Positions 26,271 through 37,351 of a DNA stretch of 64,000 bases are shown here, piece by piece. The DNA comes from Microbacterium lacus. GTDB lineage: Bacteria; Actinomycetota; Actinomycetes; Actinomycetales; Microbacteriaceae. Position 1 is the stretch's first letter; each line of letters begins with the position of its first letter. Made by a program: the position numbers and the translations under genes. Below the pieces are notes generated by a model. It did not search any database, was not told the DNA's origin, and saw nothing but the letters and a program-made list of their open reading frames with translations. The stretch is taken from positions 1,488,001 to 1,552,000 of the forward strand of contig NZ_BAAAPK010000001.1 in NCBI RefSeq assembly GCF_039531105.1, read 5' to 3'.

Positions 26271-27307
26271 TGGGTCTGTTCTCCCGCAGGTCGTCGTCCC
26301 GCGTGTTGCTGGACGGGGTCGATGTCATCCTCGCCGACCTCGACGGTGTGGTCTACGCCGGGCCGGGAGCGATCCCGCACGCGGTGGAGAGCCTGAACGC
26401 GAGCCGTGACGGTCGCCGGCTCGGATACATCACGAACAACGCTTCCCGCACGGACGCGTCGGTGGCCGGACACCTGAGCGACCTCGGCCTGCCGACGAGT
26501 CCGGAGGAGGTCGTCACGAGTCCGCAGGCGGCCATGCGTCTCCTCGCGACGAAGATCGCACCGGGCGCCACGGTTCTGGTCGTCGGCGGAGACGGGCTCG
26601 TCCATGAGCTCGAGAAGGCGGGCTTCGTCGTGACACGAAGCGTCGATGACGCGCCCGCGGCGGTCGTGCAAGGTTTCGCGCCGGAGGTCGGGTGGTCGCA
26701 GCTCGCCGAGGCCGCGTACGCGCTCGCGCTGCCGGAGGACGAGGGTGGGATCCCCTGGATCGCCACGAACACCGACTGGACGATTCCGCAGGCCCGAGGC
26801 ATCGCTCCGGGCAACGGCACACTCGTCTCCGCGGTGCACACGGCGGTCGGGCGTCTGGCGACGGTCGCCGGAAAGCCGGAGACTCCGATTTTCGAAGAGG
26901 CCGTCGCGCGTTTCGGGGCTCGGAACCCGCTGTTCCTCGGCGATCGGCTGGACACCGACATCCTCGGCGCCAATCGTGCCGGCATCCGCTCTGCGCTCGT
27001 GTTGACCGGCATCGACCGCCCGAAGCACGTGCTCGCGGCGCCGTCGGGCTCCCAGCCGACCTTCATCCTCGAGGATCTGCGCGACCTTCATGAGCCGTAT
27101 CCCGAGGCCGAAGTGGCGGGCGGCGTCGTCGCGGTCCGCGGGGCGCGCGTGCGCATAGACGGACCTGATGTCGTCATCCTCGACGAAGGAGAGCGCCCCA
27201 TCGATCTCCTCCGCGCCGGCGCGAAGGCGATCTGGGACACCGGCCGGGCGATCTACGGCTTCCGCGTGCCCGAACGCCTGTACGCCGATCCGTTCCATCG
27301 CCGGTGA
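26270..27307 (+). CDS. HAD-superfamily (IIA) sugar phosphatase
   Basis: A 345-residue haloacid-dehalogenase-type hydrolase of subfamily IIA (NagD/p-nitrophenylphosphatase-like). The nucleophile motif ILADLDGVVYAG is at about residues 20-31, the second motif ITNNASR at about 55, and the third NPLFLGDRLDTDILGANRAG near residue 220. Substrate unknown, probably a small phosphorylated metabolite. It overlaps the upstream TPR-like gene by one base (TGATG), in the order known from mycobacteria (Rv1691-Rv1692). Confidence 0.85.
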   Translation: MGLFSRRSSSRVLLDGVDVILADLDGVVYAGPGAIPHAVESLNASRDGRRLGYITNNASRTDASVAGHLSDLGLPTSPEEVVTSPQAAMRLLATKIAPGATVLVVGGDGLVHELEKAGFVVTRSVDDAPAAVVQGFAPEVGWSQLAEAAYALALPEDEGGIPWIATNTDWTIPQARGIAPGNGTLVSAVHTAVGRLATVAGKPETPIFEEAVARFGARNPLFLGDRLDTDILGANRAGIRSALVLTGIDRPKHVLAAPSGSQPTFILEDLRDLHEPYPEAEVAGGVVAVRGARVRIDGPDVVILDEGERPIDLLRAGAKAIWDTGRAIYGFRVPERLYADPFHRR

Positions 27308-27334
27308 GGTCGACGGTATCTGCGCATCGCCACG

Positions 27335-27340
27335 TATCCT
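27335..27340 (+). promoter_or_regulatory. -10 box before the tlyA-nadK-recN cluster
   Basis: TATCCT ends 6 bases before the ATG at 27347, giving a leaderless start for the microprotein that opens this cluster. Confidence 0.5.
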
Positions 27341-27346
27341 GAGGTG

Positions 27347-27511
27347 ATGGACCACACCGCGCGGGGCGAGCAGGAACACCTCGATCTCCTCTCGACCCTC
27401 GAGGTGATCGAAGCGCAGCCGCTCTCCAGCCGGGCCGAAGGGTATCTGGGTGTGCACGACGCCCTCGCGCGGCGACTGGAATCAGGTCCGTCCGGCATCT
27501 CTTCTTCATGA
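27347..27511 (+). CDS. Conserved microprotein upstream of tlyA
   Basis: A 54-residue protein beginning MDHTARGEQEHLDLLSTLEV and ending SGPSGISSS. It starts at a leaderless-type ATG and its TGA overlaps the tlyA ATG (ATGA). Size and position match the small conserved ORF between the HAD gene and tlyA in mycobacteria (Rv1693). It is predicted to be two short helices; no function is known. Translation coupled to tlyA is likely. Confidence 0.7.
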   Translation: MDHTARGEQEHLDLLSTLEVIEAQPLSSRAEGYLGVHDALARRLESGPSGISSS

Positions 27512-28323
27512 CGAGTCGCCTCGACACCGCCCTGGCTGAGCGTGGTCTCGCGAGATCGCGCACGCACGCGGCGACCCTGATCGCGGACGGTCTCGTCACC
27601 GTTGACGGGCGACCCGTCGTGAAGCCGTCGACGGCCGTCTCGGCGGACGCCGTGCTCGAAGTCGCGGCGACGGATCACTACGTGAGTAGGGCCGCTCACA
27701 AGCTCATCGCCGCGCTCGACACCTTCGGCGTCGCCGTCGTCGGCCGCGTCGCGCTGGACATGGGCGCCTCCACCGGCGGCTTCACCCAGGTTCTTCGTGA
27801 GCGGGGCGCGGATCCGGTCATCGCGGTCGACGTCGGTCACGATCAGCTGGCTGCCGTGGTCCGAGACGATCCCGGCGTCGTCGTCGTCGAGGGATTCAAC
27901 GTCCGCTACATGACGCCCGCTTCGCTCGCGGACGCCAGCGGTGTCGCTGCGGCGCCCGCGGTGATCACGGGCGATCTCTCGTTCATCTCGCTCGCCCACG
28001 TCCTCCCCGCCGCGCGCGATGTCGCCGCTGCCGGCGCGGACCTGATTCTGCTGATCAAGCCTCAATTCGAAGCCGGCCGCACGGCGGTGAAAGGCGGGCT
28101 CGTCACCGACGCCGCCACGCGGGCCGACGCGGTTGCCGGGGTGTTGTGGTCGGCGTGGGATGCCGGGCTCGGCACGTGCGGCGTGATCGCATCGCCGATC
28201 GTCGGCACGCACGGCAACGCGGAGTATCTGGCGCACCTGCGGGCGATGCCGGACGACCTCGGACGCGCGACCAATCCGACAGAATGGTTGAGCACCGTGA
28301 ATCGATTGACGGGGAGTCAATGA
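27508..28323 (+). CDS. tlyA: TlyA family 16S/23S rRNA 2'-O-methyltransferase
   Basis: A 271-residue protein: N-terminal S4 RNA-binding domain (residues 1-60, SRLDTALAERGLARSRTHA) and FtsJ-like SAM-dependent methyltransferase with ALDMGASTGGFTQVL as the SAM loop and YVSRAAHKL, GDLSFISL and LLIKPQFEAGR carrying catalytic K/D/K positions. TlyA proteins methylate C1409 (16S) and C1920 (23S), which determines capreomycin sensitivity in mycobacteria. It overlaps nadK by 4 bases. Confidence 0.9.
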   Translation: MTSRLDTALAERGLARSRTHAATLIADGLVTVDGRPVVKPSTAVSADAVLEVAATDHYVSRAAHKLIAALDTFGVAVVGRVALDMGASTGGFTQVLRERGADPVIAVDVGHDQLAAVVRDDPGVVVVEGFNVRYMTPASLADASGVAAAPAVITGDLSFISLAHVLPAARDVAAAGADLILLIKPQFEAGRTAVKGGLVTDAATRADAVAGVLWSAWDAGLGTCGVIASPIVGTHGNAEYLAHLRAMPDDLGRATNPTEWLSTVNRLTGSQ

Positions 28324-29264
28324 CCGACGTCGAACGCAACATCTTGGTCGTCGTGCACGCACGCCGCGACGACACCGTCGTCGCCGCCGAGCGCGTCGTC
28401 TCGGCACTGCGCGGTGCGGGTGCCCGACCGGTGCTGTCGGCGGATGACCGCGCCGAACTCGGCGATGCGCTTCCCCTGCTGGGCGACGTGGCGACGCTGG
28501 ATGTCGACGTGTCCGTCGAGGACATCGAACTGGCCATTGTGCTGGGCGGCGACGGGACGATCCTGCGCGCCGCCGAGCTCGTCCGGGAGGGCACGGCCCC
28601 GGTGCTCGGCATCAACATGGGTCATGTCGGTTTCCTCGCCGAAATCGAGCGCGACGACATGGACCTGGCAGTCGCGCGCGTCATCGCACGCGACTACGCC
28701 GTCGAAGAGCGGCTCGCCCTCCAGGTCCGCGTCAAGGACTCCGCAGATGCCGTCCTGTACGACACCTGGGCGCTCAACGAGGCCACCGTGGAGAAGGCCA
28801 GCCGCGAGCGGATGCTGGAAGTCGTGATCGAGGTCGACGGCAGGCCGCTGTCGTCGTTCGGCTGCGACGGCGTCGTGGTGTCCACACCGACCGGTTCCAC
28901 TGCCTACAACTTCTCTGCGGGCGGCCCCGTGATCTGGCCGACGGTGCAGGCGATCGCCGTCGTCCCGCTCTCCGCTCACGCCCTTTTCGCCAAGCCCCTC
29001 GTGGTGGGGCCCGAGCACGCCGTGGCCATCGAGGTGCTCGAGCGCACGAACGGAACCGGCGTCCTCTGGTGCGACGGGCGGCGTTCGCACGATCTTCCTC
29101 CCGGAGCCCGCGTCGTCGTGCGCCGCTCGGAGCGTCCGGTCAGGCTTGCGCGTCTGCATCCGGCGGCGTTCACCGACCGGCTGGTGCGCAAGTTCCGGCT
29201 GCCCGTCGAAGGGTGGCGGGGCCCGGCGACGGCGTCGACCGGCCTGATCGGTCAGATTCCGTGA
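28320..29264 (+). CDS. nadK: NAD kinase
   Basis: Phosphorylates NAD to NADP. 314 residues. The GGDGT motif is present (VLGGDGTILRAAELV, about residue 77), followed by LGINMGHVGFLAEIE and the TPTGSTAYNFSAGGPV substrate segment near residue 190. ATG start overlapping the tlyA stop by 4 bases; its stop overlaps recN by 4 bases (GTGA). Confidence 0.93.
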   Translation: MTDVERNILVVVHARRDDTVVAAERVVSALRGAGARPVLSADDRAELGDALPLLGDVATLDVDVSVEDIELAIVLGGDGTILRAAELVREGTAPVLGINMGHVGFLAEIERDDMDLAVARVIARDYAVEERLALQVRVKDSADAVLYDTWALNEATVEKASRERMLEVVIEVDGRPLSSFGCDGVVVSTPTGSTAYNFSAGGPVIWPTVQAIAVVPLSAHALFAKPLVVGPEHAVAIEVLERTNGTGVLWCDGRRSHDLPPGARVVVRRSERPVRLARLHPAAFTDRLVRKFRLPVEGWRGPATASTGLIGQIP

Positions 29265-30952
29265 TCGAGGAGATGCGACTGCGCGATCTGGGAGTGATCG
29301 CCGAGGCGACGCTCCCGATCGGGCCGGGATTCACCGCGATCACCGGAGAGACCGGTGCGGGCAAGACGATGGTCGTCACCGGGCTCGGCCTGCTGCTCGG
29401 GCAGCGCGCGGATTCGGGTGCCGTTCGCGGCGGCGCGGGTCAGGCATCGGTCGACGGGGTGTGGATCGTGCCGGATCACGGACCCGTCGCCGACCGTGTG
29501 CGCGAGGCCGGCGGTGAGCTGGAGCCGTTGCGTGACGGCATCGCCGAACTGTTCGTGGCCCGGACCATCACCGCCGAGGGCCGCAGCCGCGCGAGCGTGG
29601 GCGGCCGCGCCGCGCCCGCCGGGGTGCTGTCGGATCTCGCCGACGAGCTCGTCGTCGTGCACGGGCAGTCCGACCAGTTGCGGCTGCGCACCGCCGCCGC
29701 GCAGCGCGACGCGCTGGACCGCTTCGGAGGGGAGCCGATCGGGGCCGCCCTCGCCGCTTACCGCGAGACGTTCGAACACGCCCGCTCCGTCGGTCGCGAA
29801 CTGCAGGAGCTCGTCGACGAGCGGGACGCGCGTGCACGGGAGGCGGAGGAGCTCCGCGCGGCGATCGCCGAGATCGAGCAGATCTCACCGCAGCCGGGGG
29901 AGGACGCCGAGCTCGCCGTCCGCGCGGAACGGCTGGCCAACGCGGAAGAGCTTCGCAGTGCGGCCTCCGCGGCGCACGAGATGCTCTCGGGCGACGGCGA
30001 CGTGCCTGATGTCGGCATCCTGCTGGCGGAGTGCCGGCGTGCGCTCGAACGGGCGCACGACCCGACGCTGGAGGAGCTCGCCACCCAGGCGGCGGACCTC
30101 GGCTACCGTGCGGCGGATCTCGCGCAGTCGCTCTCCGGCTTCCTCGCCGACCTCGATGATGCCGGGCCGCACGAGTTGGCCGCGGTCCAGGAACGCCGCG
30201 CCGATCTCGGCACGCTCGTGCGCGTTCACGGTTCGGTGGATGCCGCGATCGGACTCCTCGAAAGCGGTTCGGCGCGCCTCGTCGAGCTCGACGACGACGG
30301 TGCGCGCATCGACCGGCTCACGCAGGAGCGCGATGCCGCGGCATCCCTCCTCGACGAACGTGCCGCCGCGCTGACGACGGCACGCATCACGGCCGCGGAG
30401 ACGCTCGGGGCCGCCGTCACCGAAGAGCTGCACGCCCTCGCGATGCCCGATGCGCGCGTCGTGGTCGCCGTCTCCCCAGGAGCGGAATCCGCGAGCGGGC
30501 GCGACGACATCTCGATCCTGCTCGCCCCGCATCCGGGAGCCGATCCTCGCCCGATCGCGAAGAGCGCTTCCGGCGGCGAGCTCAGCCGCGTCATGCTGGC
30601 GATCGAGGTCGTGATCGCCGGCGTCGACCCCGTCCCGACGTTCGTCTTCGACGAAGTGGATGCCGGCATCGGCGGCGCGGCGGCGATCGAGGTCGGGCGG
30701 CGTCTGCAGCGCCTTGCCCGCTCCTCCCAGGTGATCGCTGTCACGCACCTCGCCCAGGTCGCGGCGTTCGCGAACAACCACCTCTCGGTCGTGAAGGCCC
30801 ACGACGGCGCGGTCACCGCGTCGGACGTGCGGACGCTGGAGGGCGCCGAACGCGAGGCGGAGATGGCCCGACTGCTGTCGGGGATGCCCGATTCGGATGC
30901 CGCGCTGACTCACGCGCGCGAGCTGCTGGGTCTTCGCGCCCAGACTGACTGA
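29261..30952 (+). CDS. recN: DNA repair protein RecN
   Basis: SMC-like ATPase in double-strand-break repair. 563 residues. Walker A GETGAGKT at residues 29-36, a long coiled-coil middle rich in Glu/Arg/Ala, ABC signature SASGGELSRVMLAIE near residue 435 and Walker B TFVFDEVDAGIGG near residue 460. The GTG at 29261 overlaps the nadK stop by 4 bases and places Walker A at the usual distance from the N-terminus. Confidence 0.93.
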   Translation: MIEEMRLRDLGVIAEATLPIGPGFTAITGETGAGKTMVVTGLGLLLGQRADSGAVRGGAGQASVDGVWIVPDHGPVADRVREAGGELEPLRDGIAELFVARTITAEGRSRASVGGRAAPAGVLSDLADELVVVHGQSDQLRLRTAAAQRDALDRFGGEPIGAALAAYRETFEHARSVGRELQELVDERDARAREAEELRAAIAEIEQISPQPGEDAELAVRAERLANAEELRSAASAAHEMLSGDGDVPDVGILLAECRRALERAHDPTLEELATQAADLGYRAADLAQSLSGFLADLDDAGPHELAAVQERRADLGTLVRVHGSVDAAIGLLESGSARLVELDDDGARIDRLTQERDAAASLLDERAAALTTARITAAETLGAAVTEELHALAMPDARVVVAVSPGAESASGRDDISILLAPHPGADPRPIAKSASGGELSRVMLAIEVVIAGVDPVPTFVFDEVDAGIGGAAAIEVGRRLQRLARSSQVIAVTHLAQVAAFANNHLSVVKAHDGAVTASDVRTLEGAEREAEMARLLSGMPDSDAALTHARELLGLRAQTD

Positions 30953-30958
30953 TAGGAT
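30953..30958 (+). promoter_or_regulatory. -10 box of the pyrG promoter
   Basis: TAGGAT immediately follows the recN stop and ends 8 bases before the GTG at 30967. There is no Shine-Dalgarno sequence, so the pyrG transcript is probably leaderless. Confidence 0.55.
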
Positions 30959-30960
30959 AA

Positions 30961-33250
<2,290 letters not shown>

Positions 33251-33251
33251 C

Positions 33252-34175
33252 GTGCAGCTCGATCGAGCCGTCGACGCTTACTTGCGCCACGTCTCGATCG
33301 AGCGCGGACTGTCCGCGCACACCGCCGCGGCATACCGCAGGGACCTCTCGGGGTACCTGGACTGGCTCGCCGGCCGCGGCATCCGTGATTCGGGCGACGT
33401 GACGGCGACCGTTGTGGCCGAGTTCGCCGCCGAGCGCGCGTCCGCCGAGCCGCCCCCGGCGGCGTCGAGCCTCGCGCGCCTGCAGTCCTCCGTCCGGGGC
33501 CTGCACCGCTTCCTCGCACGCGAAGGGATCGAGAGCGAGGATCCGACCGGGAGGCTGCGCCCGCCCAAGGCCGGACGGCGGCTGCCGAAGGCGCTCACGG
33601 TGGATCAGGTGGAGAGACTCCTCGATGCCGCGGGACCCGCGACCGGCGGGGTCGACGCCGCCGACCTGATCGGGCTGCGCGACCGCGCGCTGCTGGAGCT
33701 GCTGTATGCGACCGGGGCCCGCGTGTCCGAGATCGTACAGCTGGACGTGGACGACATGGCTCAGGGTGATGTGGTCCGGCTGCGGGGGAAGGGCTCGAAG
33801 GAGCGTATCGTCCCGGTCGGCTCGTATGCGCGGGCGGCTCTCGAGGCCTATCTGACCCGCTCCCGCCCCGAGCTCTCGCGCCGCGGGCGCGCGACCCCGC
33901 GGCTGTTCCTCGGCGCACGCGGTGCGCCGCTGTCGCGGCAGAGCGCGTGGCTGGTGATCCAGCACGCCGCCGAGCGCGCCGAGCTGACCGCGCACGTGTC
34001 GCCGCACACCCTGCGACACTCCTTCGCGACCCACCTGCTGCAGGGCGGCGCCGACGTGCGCGTCGTGCAGGAGCTCCTCGGTCATGCGTCCGTGGCGACG
34101 ACGCAGATATACACGCACGTCTCGGTGGACGCGCTGCGCGATGTGTACGCGACATCGCACCCGCGGGCGCGCTGA
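33252..34175 (+). CDS. xerD: Site-specific tyrosine recombinase XerD
   Basis: Tyrosine recombinase resolving chromosome dimers with XerC at dif. 307 residues. N-terminal SAM-like core-binding domain (about 1-90). Catalytic residues visible are Arg in ATGARVSE, His252 and Arg255 (HTLRHSF), His278 (ELLGH) and the nucleophile Tyr287 (QIYTHV). GTG start one base after the nudix stop. Location before parA-scpA-scpB fits the actinobacterial chromosome-maintenance cluster; there is no sign that it belongs to a mobile element. Confidence 0.92.
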   Translation: MQLDRAVDAYLRHVSIERGLSAHTAAAYRRDLSGYLDWLAGRGIRDSGDVTATVVAEFAAERASAEPPPAASSLARLQSSVRGLHRFLAREGIESEDPTGRLRPPKAGRRLPKALTVDQVERLLDAAGPATGGVDAADLIGLRDRALLELLYATGARVSEIVQLDVDDMAQGDVVRLRGKGSKERIVPVGSYARAALEAYLTRSRPELSRRGRATPRLFLGARGAPLSRQSAWLVIQHAAERAELTAHVSPHTLRHSFATHLLQGGADVRVVQELLGHASVATTQIYTHVSVDALRDVYATSHPRAR

Positions 34176-34201
34176 GCCGCGGCATCCGTTCGCCTCATCG
34201 C

Positions 34202-34207
34202 TAGAAT
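34202..34207 (+). promoter_or_regulatory. -10 box of the parA-scpAB promoter
   Basis: TAGAAT (34202-34207) lies 33 bases before the GTG at 34241, leaving a short leader that contains a GGTTGGGAG Shine-Dalgarno-like sequence. Unlike its neighbours this gene is probably not leaderless. Confidence 0.5.
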
Positions 34208-34240
34208 CGACCGAGCACGACGAGAAGGTTGGGAGACCGC

Positions 34241-35137
34241 GTGGCTGGCAGTGTGACGAAGGGTTCGGCGAAGAAGCCGAAGGCGGGCGAGGGCGATGTG
34301 CCCATGGGCCCGACCGGTCGTCCCTACCAGGGGTTCCCCACGCCGCCCAAGCTCGACGGGCACGGGCCGGCACGCATCATCTCGCTCTGCAACCAGAAGG
34401 GCGGTGTGGGCAAGACCACCACGACGATCAACCTGGCGGCCTCGCTCGCGCAGTACGGTCGCAAAGTCCTCGCGGTGGATTTCGACCCGCAGGGCGCGCT
34501 GTCCGCCGGGCTCGGCATCCAGACCCACGACGTGCCGACGATCTACGACCTGCTGCTGGACACGAAGCGCGACCCGAAGGAAGTGATCGTCCACACCTCC
34601 GTCGAGGGCCTGGACATCCTCCCCGCGAACATCGACCTGTCCGCGGCCGAAGTGCACCTCGTGAACGAGGTCGCCCGCGAGACGATCCTCGCCCGGGTGC
34701 TCCGCAAGGTCTCGGCCGAGTACGACGTCATCCTGATCGACTGCCAGCCCTCGCTCGGGCTGCTGACCGTGAACGCCCTCACGGCGAGTCACGGTGTGCT
34801 GATCCCGCTCGAGTGCGAGTTCTTCGCGCTGCGCGGCGTCGCGCTGCTCATCGAGACCATCGACAAGGTGCGCGACCGGCTGAACCCCTCGATCGAGCTG
34901 GACGGCGTGCTCGCGACGATGTACGACCCGCGGACGCTGCACTCGCGAGAAGTCCTGGAACGCGTCGTCGAGGCCTTCGGCGACGACGTGCTGGAGACCG
35001 TGATCGGGCGCACCGTGAAGTTCCCCGACGCGTCGGTGTCGGGTATGCCGATCACCGAGTTCGCGCCGGAGCACGCGGCGGCACAGGCATATCTGCGGCT
35101 GGCGCGGGAGCTGGTCGCGCGTGGTGCCGTCGCCTGA
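34241..35137 (+). CDS. parA: ParA/Soj family ATPase
   Basis: A 298-residue ParA-type P-loop ATPase. The deviant Walker A KGGVGKTTT is at residues 53-61, followed by VLAVDFDPQGALSAGLG and VILIDCQPSLGLLTVNAL. The first 40 residues are a basic, disordered extension. No parB follows; the gene is linked to scpA-scpB as in mycobacteria (Rv1708), so it is the condensin-linked ParA paralogue rather than the origin-segregation one. The stop overlaps scpA by 17 bases. Confidence 0.85.
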   Translation: MAGSVTKGSAKKPKAGEGDVPMGPTGRPYQGFPTPPKLDGHGPARIISLCNQKGGVGKTTTTINLAASLAQYGRKVLAVDFDPQGALSAGLGIQTHDVPTIYDLLLDTKRDPKEVIVHTSVEGLDILPANIDLSAAEVHLVNEVARETILARVLRKVSAEYDVILIDCQPSLGLLTVNALTASHGVLIPLECEFFALRGVALLIETIDKVRDRLNPSIELDGVLATMYDPRTLHSREVLERVVEAFGDDVLETVIGRTVKFPDASVSGMPITEFAPEHAAAQAYLRLARELVARGAVA

Positions 35138-35954
35138 GGACGCCGCCGCGCCCGAGGACGCCCCCACCGACGGCGAGGGATTCCGCGTCTCGCTCGGGGT
35201 CTTCGACGGACCCTTCGACCTCCTGCTGACGCTGCTGTCCAAGCACGAGCTCGACATCACCGAGGTCGCCCTGAGCCGCGTGACGGCGGAGTTCATCTCC
35301 TACCTGCGCGAACTGGATGCCGATGAGGAGCTCGAGCAGGCATCCGAGTTCCTGGTGGTCGCGGCGACGCTTCTGGACATGAAGGTCGCGGGCCTGCTGC
35401 CGCAGGGCGAACTGGTCGACGCGGAGTCCGTCGCGCTCCTCGAGGCCCGCGACCTCCTGTTCGCGCGGCTCCTGCAGTACCGGGCCTTCAAGGAGGTCTC
35501 GACGTGGTTCGCCGCGCGGCTCCGCGCCGAGGACGGGCGGCACACGCGCGCGGTCCGACTCGACGAGAAGTACCGCGCCGCGGTGCCGGAACTCGTGTGG
35601 ACCCTCAGCCTCGAGGACTTCGCGGCGCTCGCGATCCTCGCGATGACCCCGAAGGAGATCCCGCACGTCGGCCTGGACCACCTGCACGCGCCGCTCGTCA
35701 GCATCCGCGAGCAGGCCGCGATCGTGGTGACGCTGCTGCGGGATGCCGGATCCCTGAGCTTCCGTGAGCTCGTCGCCGGGGCCACGGCGCCCGGCGTCGT
35801 CGTCGCGCGCTTCCTGTCCGTGCTCGAGCTGTACCGGCACGCCGCACTGTCGTTCGAGCAGCTGGAGCCGCTCGGCGAACTCACCCTCCGCTGGACCGCC
35901 GAGCGGTGGTCCGATGAGAACCTCGCCAGCCTGGGAGCCGATTATGACCGATGA
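35121..35954 (+). CDS. scpA: Segregation and condensation protein A
   Basis: Kleisin subunit of the SMC-ScpA-ScpB condensin. 277 residues. RVSLGVFDGPFDLLLTLLSKHELDITEV (N-terminal SMC-neck-binding domain, about residues 22-50) and the C-terminal winged helix (FEQLEPLGELTLRWTAERW) are typical. The GTG at 35121 (or the next at 35124) overlaps parA. The stop overlaps the scpB start by 11 bases. Confidence 0.9.
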   Translation: MVPSPEDAAAPEDAPTDGEGFRVSLGVFDGPFDLLLTLLSKHELDITEVALSRVTAEFISYLRELDADEELEQASEFLVVAATLLDMKVAGLLPQGELVDAESVALLEARDLLFARLLQYRAFKEVSTWFAARLRAEDGRHTRAVRLDEKYRAAVPELVWTLSLEDFAALAILAMTPKEIPHVGLDHLHAPLVSIREQAAIVVTLLRDAGSLSFRELVAGATAPGVVVARFLSVLELYRHAALSFEQLEPLGELTLRWTAERWSDENLASLGADYDR

Positions 35955-36531
35955 GAACCCGCCCGTCCCTCCTCCCGCGGACGTCGCGCGCAGGCTCGAG
36001 GCGATCCTGCTGATCGTCGAGGAGCCGCAGAGCCTGGTGGCGCTCGCGACGGCGGTCGGAGCACCGGTGCCCGCCGTCCGTCAGGCCGTCGAGGCGCTCG
36101 TGGCCGATTACGACGGCCTCGCCGGCGGTCCGCGCCGCGGATTCGAGCTGCGCGAGGTCGGCGGCGGATGGCGACTGTACGTGCGCGCCGAGCACGACGA
36201 GCTGGTGAGCGAATTCGTGAACACGCAGGCACCGTCCCGGCTGTCGCAGGCGGCTCTGGAGACCCTCGCGGTCATCGCCTACAAGCAGCCGGTCACGCGC
36301 GGGCAGGTCGCCTCGATCCGCGCGGTCAACGTCGACTCGGTCGTCCGCACCCTCCTCGCCCGCGGCCTGATCGCCGAGGCGTTCACGGATGCCGAGACCG
36401 GTGCGATCCACTACGCCACGACGGACGCTCTGCTCATCAACCTCGGGATCAACTCGCTCGACGAGCTCCCGCACATCTCGCCGCTCCTGGACGGCGGCGC
36501 CGACGGATTCGAGGACGTGCTGCGCGCATGA
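35944..36531 (+). CDS. scpB: Segregation and condensation protein B
   Basis: Winged-helix dimer partner of ScpA. 195 residues. RRLEAILLIVEEPQSLVALATAVG and ALETLAVIAYKQPVTRGQVASIRAVNVDSVV are diagnostic. It overlaps scpA at the start and rluB at the end (ATGA). Confidence 0.92.
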   Translation: MTDENPPVPPPADVARRLEAILLIVEEPQSLVALATAVGAPVPAVRQAVEALVADYDGLAGGPRRGFELREVGGGWRLYVRAEHDELVSEFVNTQAPSRLSQAALETLAVIAYKQPVTRGQVASIRAVNVDSVVRTLLARGLIAEAFTDAETGAIHYATTDALLINLGINSLDELPHISPLLDGGADGFEDVLRA

Positions 36532-37319
36532 ACGACGACGAACGCCCGACGGACGGCATCCGTCTGCAGAAAGTGCTCGCGAACGCGGGCGTCGCCTCGC
36601 GGCGGGTGGCGGAGAACCTCATCGTCGAAGGTCGGGTGCGCGTCAACGGCCAGGTCGTGACCGAGCTCGGCTCGCGTGTCGACCCGGAAGTCGACGAGGT
36701 CGATGTGGACGGCACGGCGATCCAGCTCGATGCCACGAAGCGCTACGTCGTGCTGAACAAGCCCCGTGGCGTGGTCAGCTCGATGAAGGACGAACGCGGG
36801 CGCCGCGACCTGCGTGAGTTCACGCGCGACTTCCAGGAGCGGCTGTACAACGTCGGGCGATTGGATGCCGACACGAGCGGTCTGCTCGTGCTCACCAACG
36901 ACGGGGAGCTCGCCCATGTGCTCGCCCACCCCTCGTTCGGTGTCACGAAGGTGTACGTCGCGAAGGTCGAAGGCAAGGTCACCGCGCAGACGATCGCGCG
37001 CCTCACCAAAGGGATCGATCTGGAGGACGGCGCGATCGCGGCGGACAAGGCGCGGCTGCTCTCCAGCTCCGCCGAGGGCGGCGGGTCGCTCATCGAGCTC
37101 ACCCTGCACTCCGGGCGCAACCGGATCGTCCGGCGGATGATGGCGGCGGTCGGCCACCCGGTCGTCGAACTCGTGCGCCGCCAGTTCGGGCCGCTGCACC
37201 TGGGAACCCTCCCAGTGGGTCGCGTCCGCGAGTTGACTAAAGTGGAGCGGGGTGCTCTGCTGACACTCGCGCGCAGCGCGACCGCGGACACCGCCACCCC
37301 GCCTCCCGCGAGCCCGTAG
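36528..37319 (+). CDS. rluB: 23S rRNA pseudouridine synthase, RluB type
   Basis: 263 residues. N-terminal S4 domain (IRLQKVLANAGVASRRVAENLI, about residues 10-31) and RsuA/RluB catalytic domain with the active-site Asp in GRLDADTSGLLVLTNDGELA. It modifies uridine in helix 89 or nearby of 23S rRNA by analogy with RluB. ATG overlaps the scpB stop by 4 bases; C-terminal tail rich in Ala/Pro. Confidence 0.9.
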   Translation: MNDDERPTDGIRLQKVLANAGVASRRVAENLIVEGRVRVNGQVVTELGSRVDPEVDEVDVDGTAIQLDATKRYVVLNKPRGVVSSMKDERGRRDLREFTRDFQERLYNVGRLDADTSGLLVLTNDGELAHVLAHPSFGVTKVYVAKVEGKVTAQTIARLTKGIDLEDGAIAADKARLLSSSAEGGGSLIELTLHSGRNRIVRRMMAAVGHPVVELVRRQFGPLHLGTLPVGRVRELTKVERGALLTLARSATADTATPPPASP

Positions 37320-37351
37320 CGCCGCGCCGGCGCACACCACCAGGAGAGCCA

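Noticed and set aside
33252..34175. Integrase of a mobile element
   Set aside because: Full XerD with the expected chromosomal neighbours; no attachment-site repeats or phage genes nearby.
34241..35137. Chromosome-partition ParA next to the replication origin
   Set aside because: No parB, rsmG, gidA or dnaA nearby; neighbours scpA/scpB place it with the condensin-linked ParA group.
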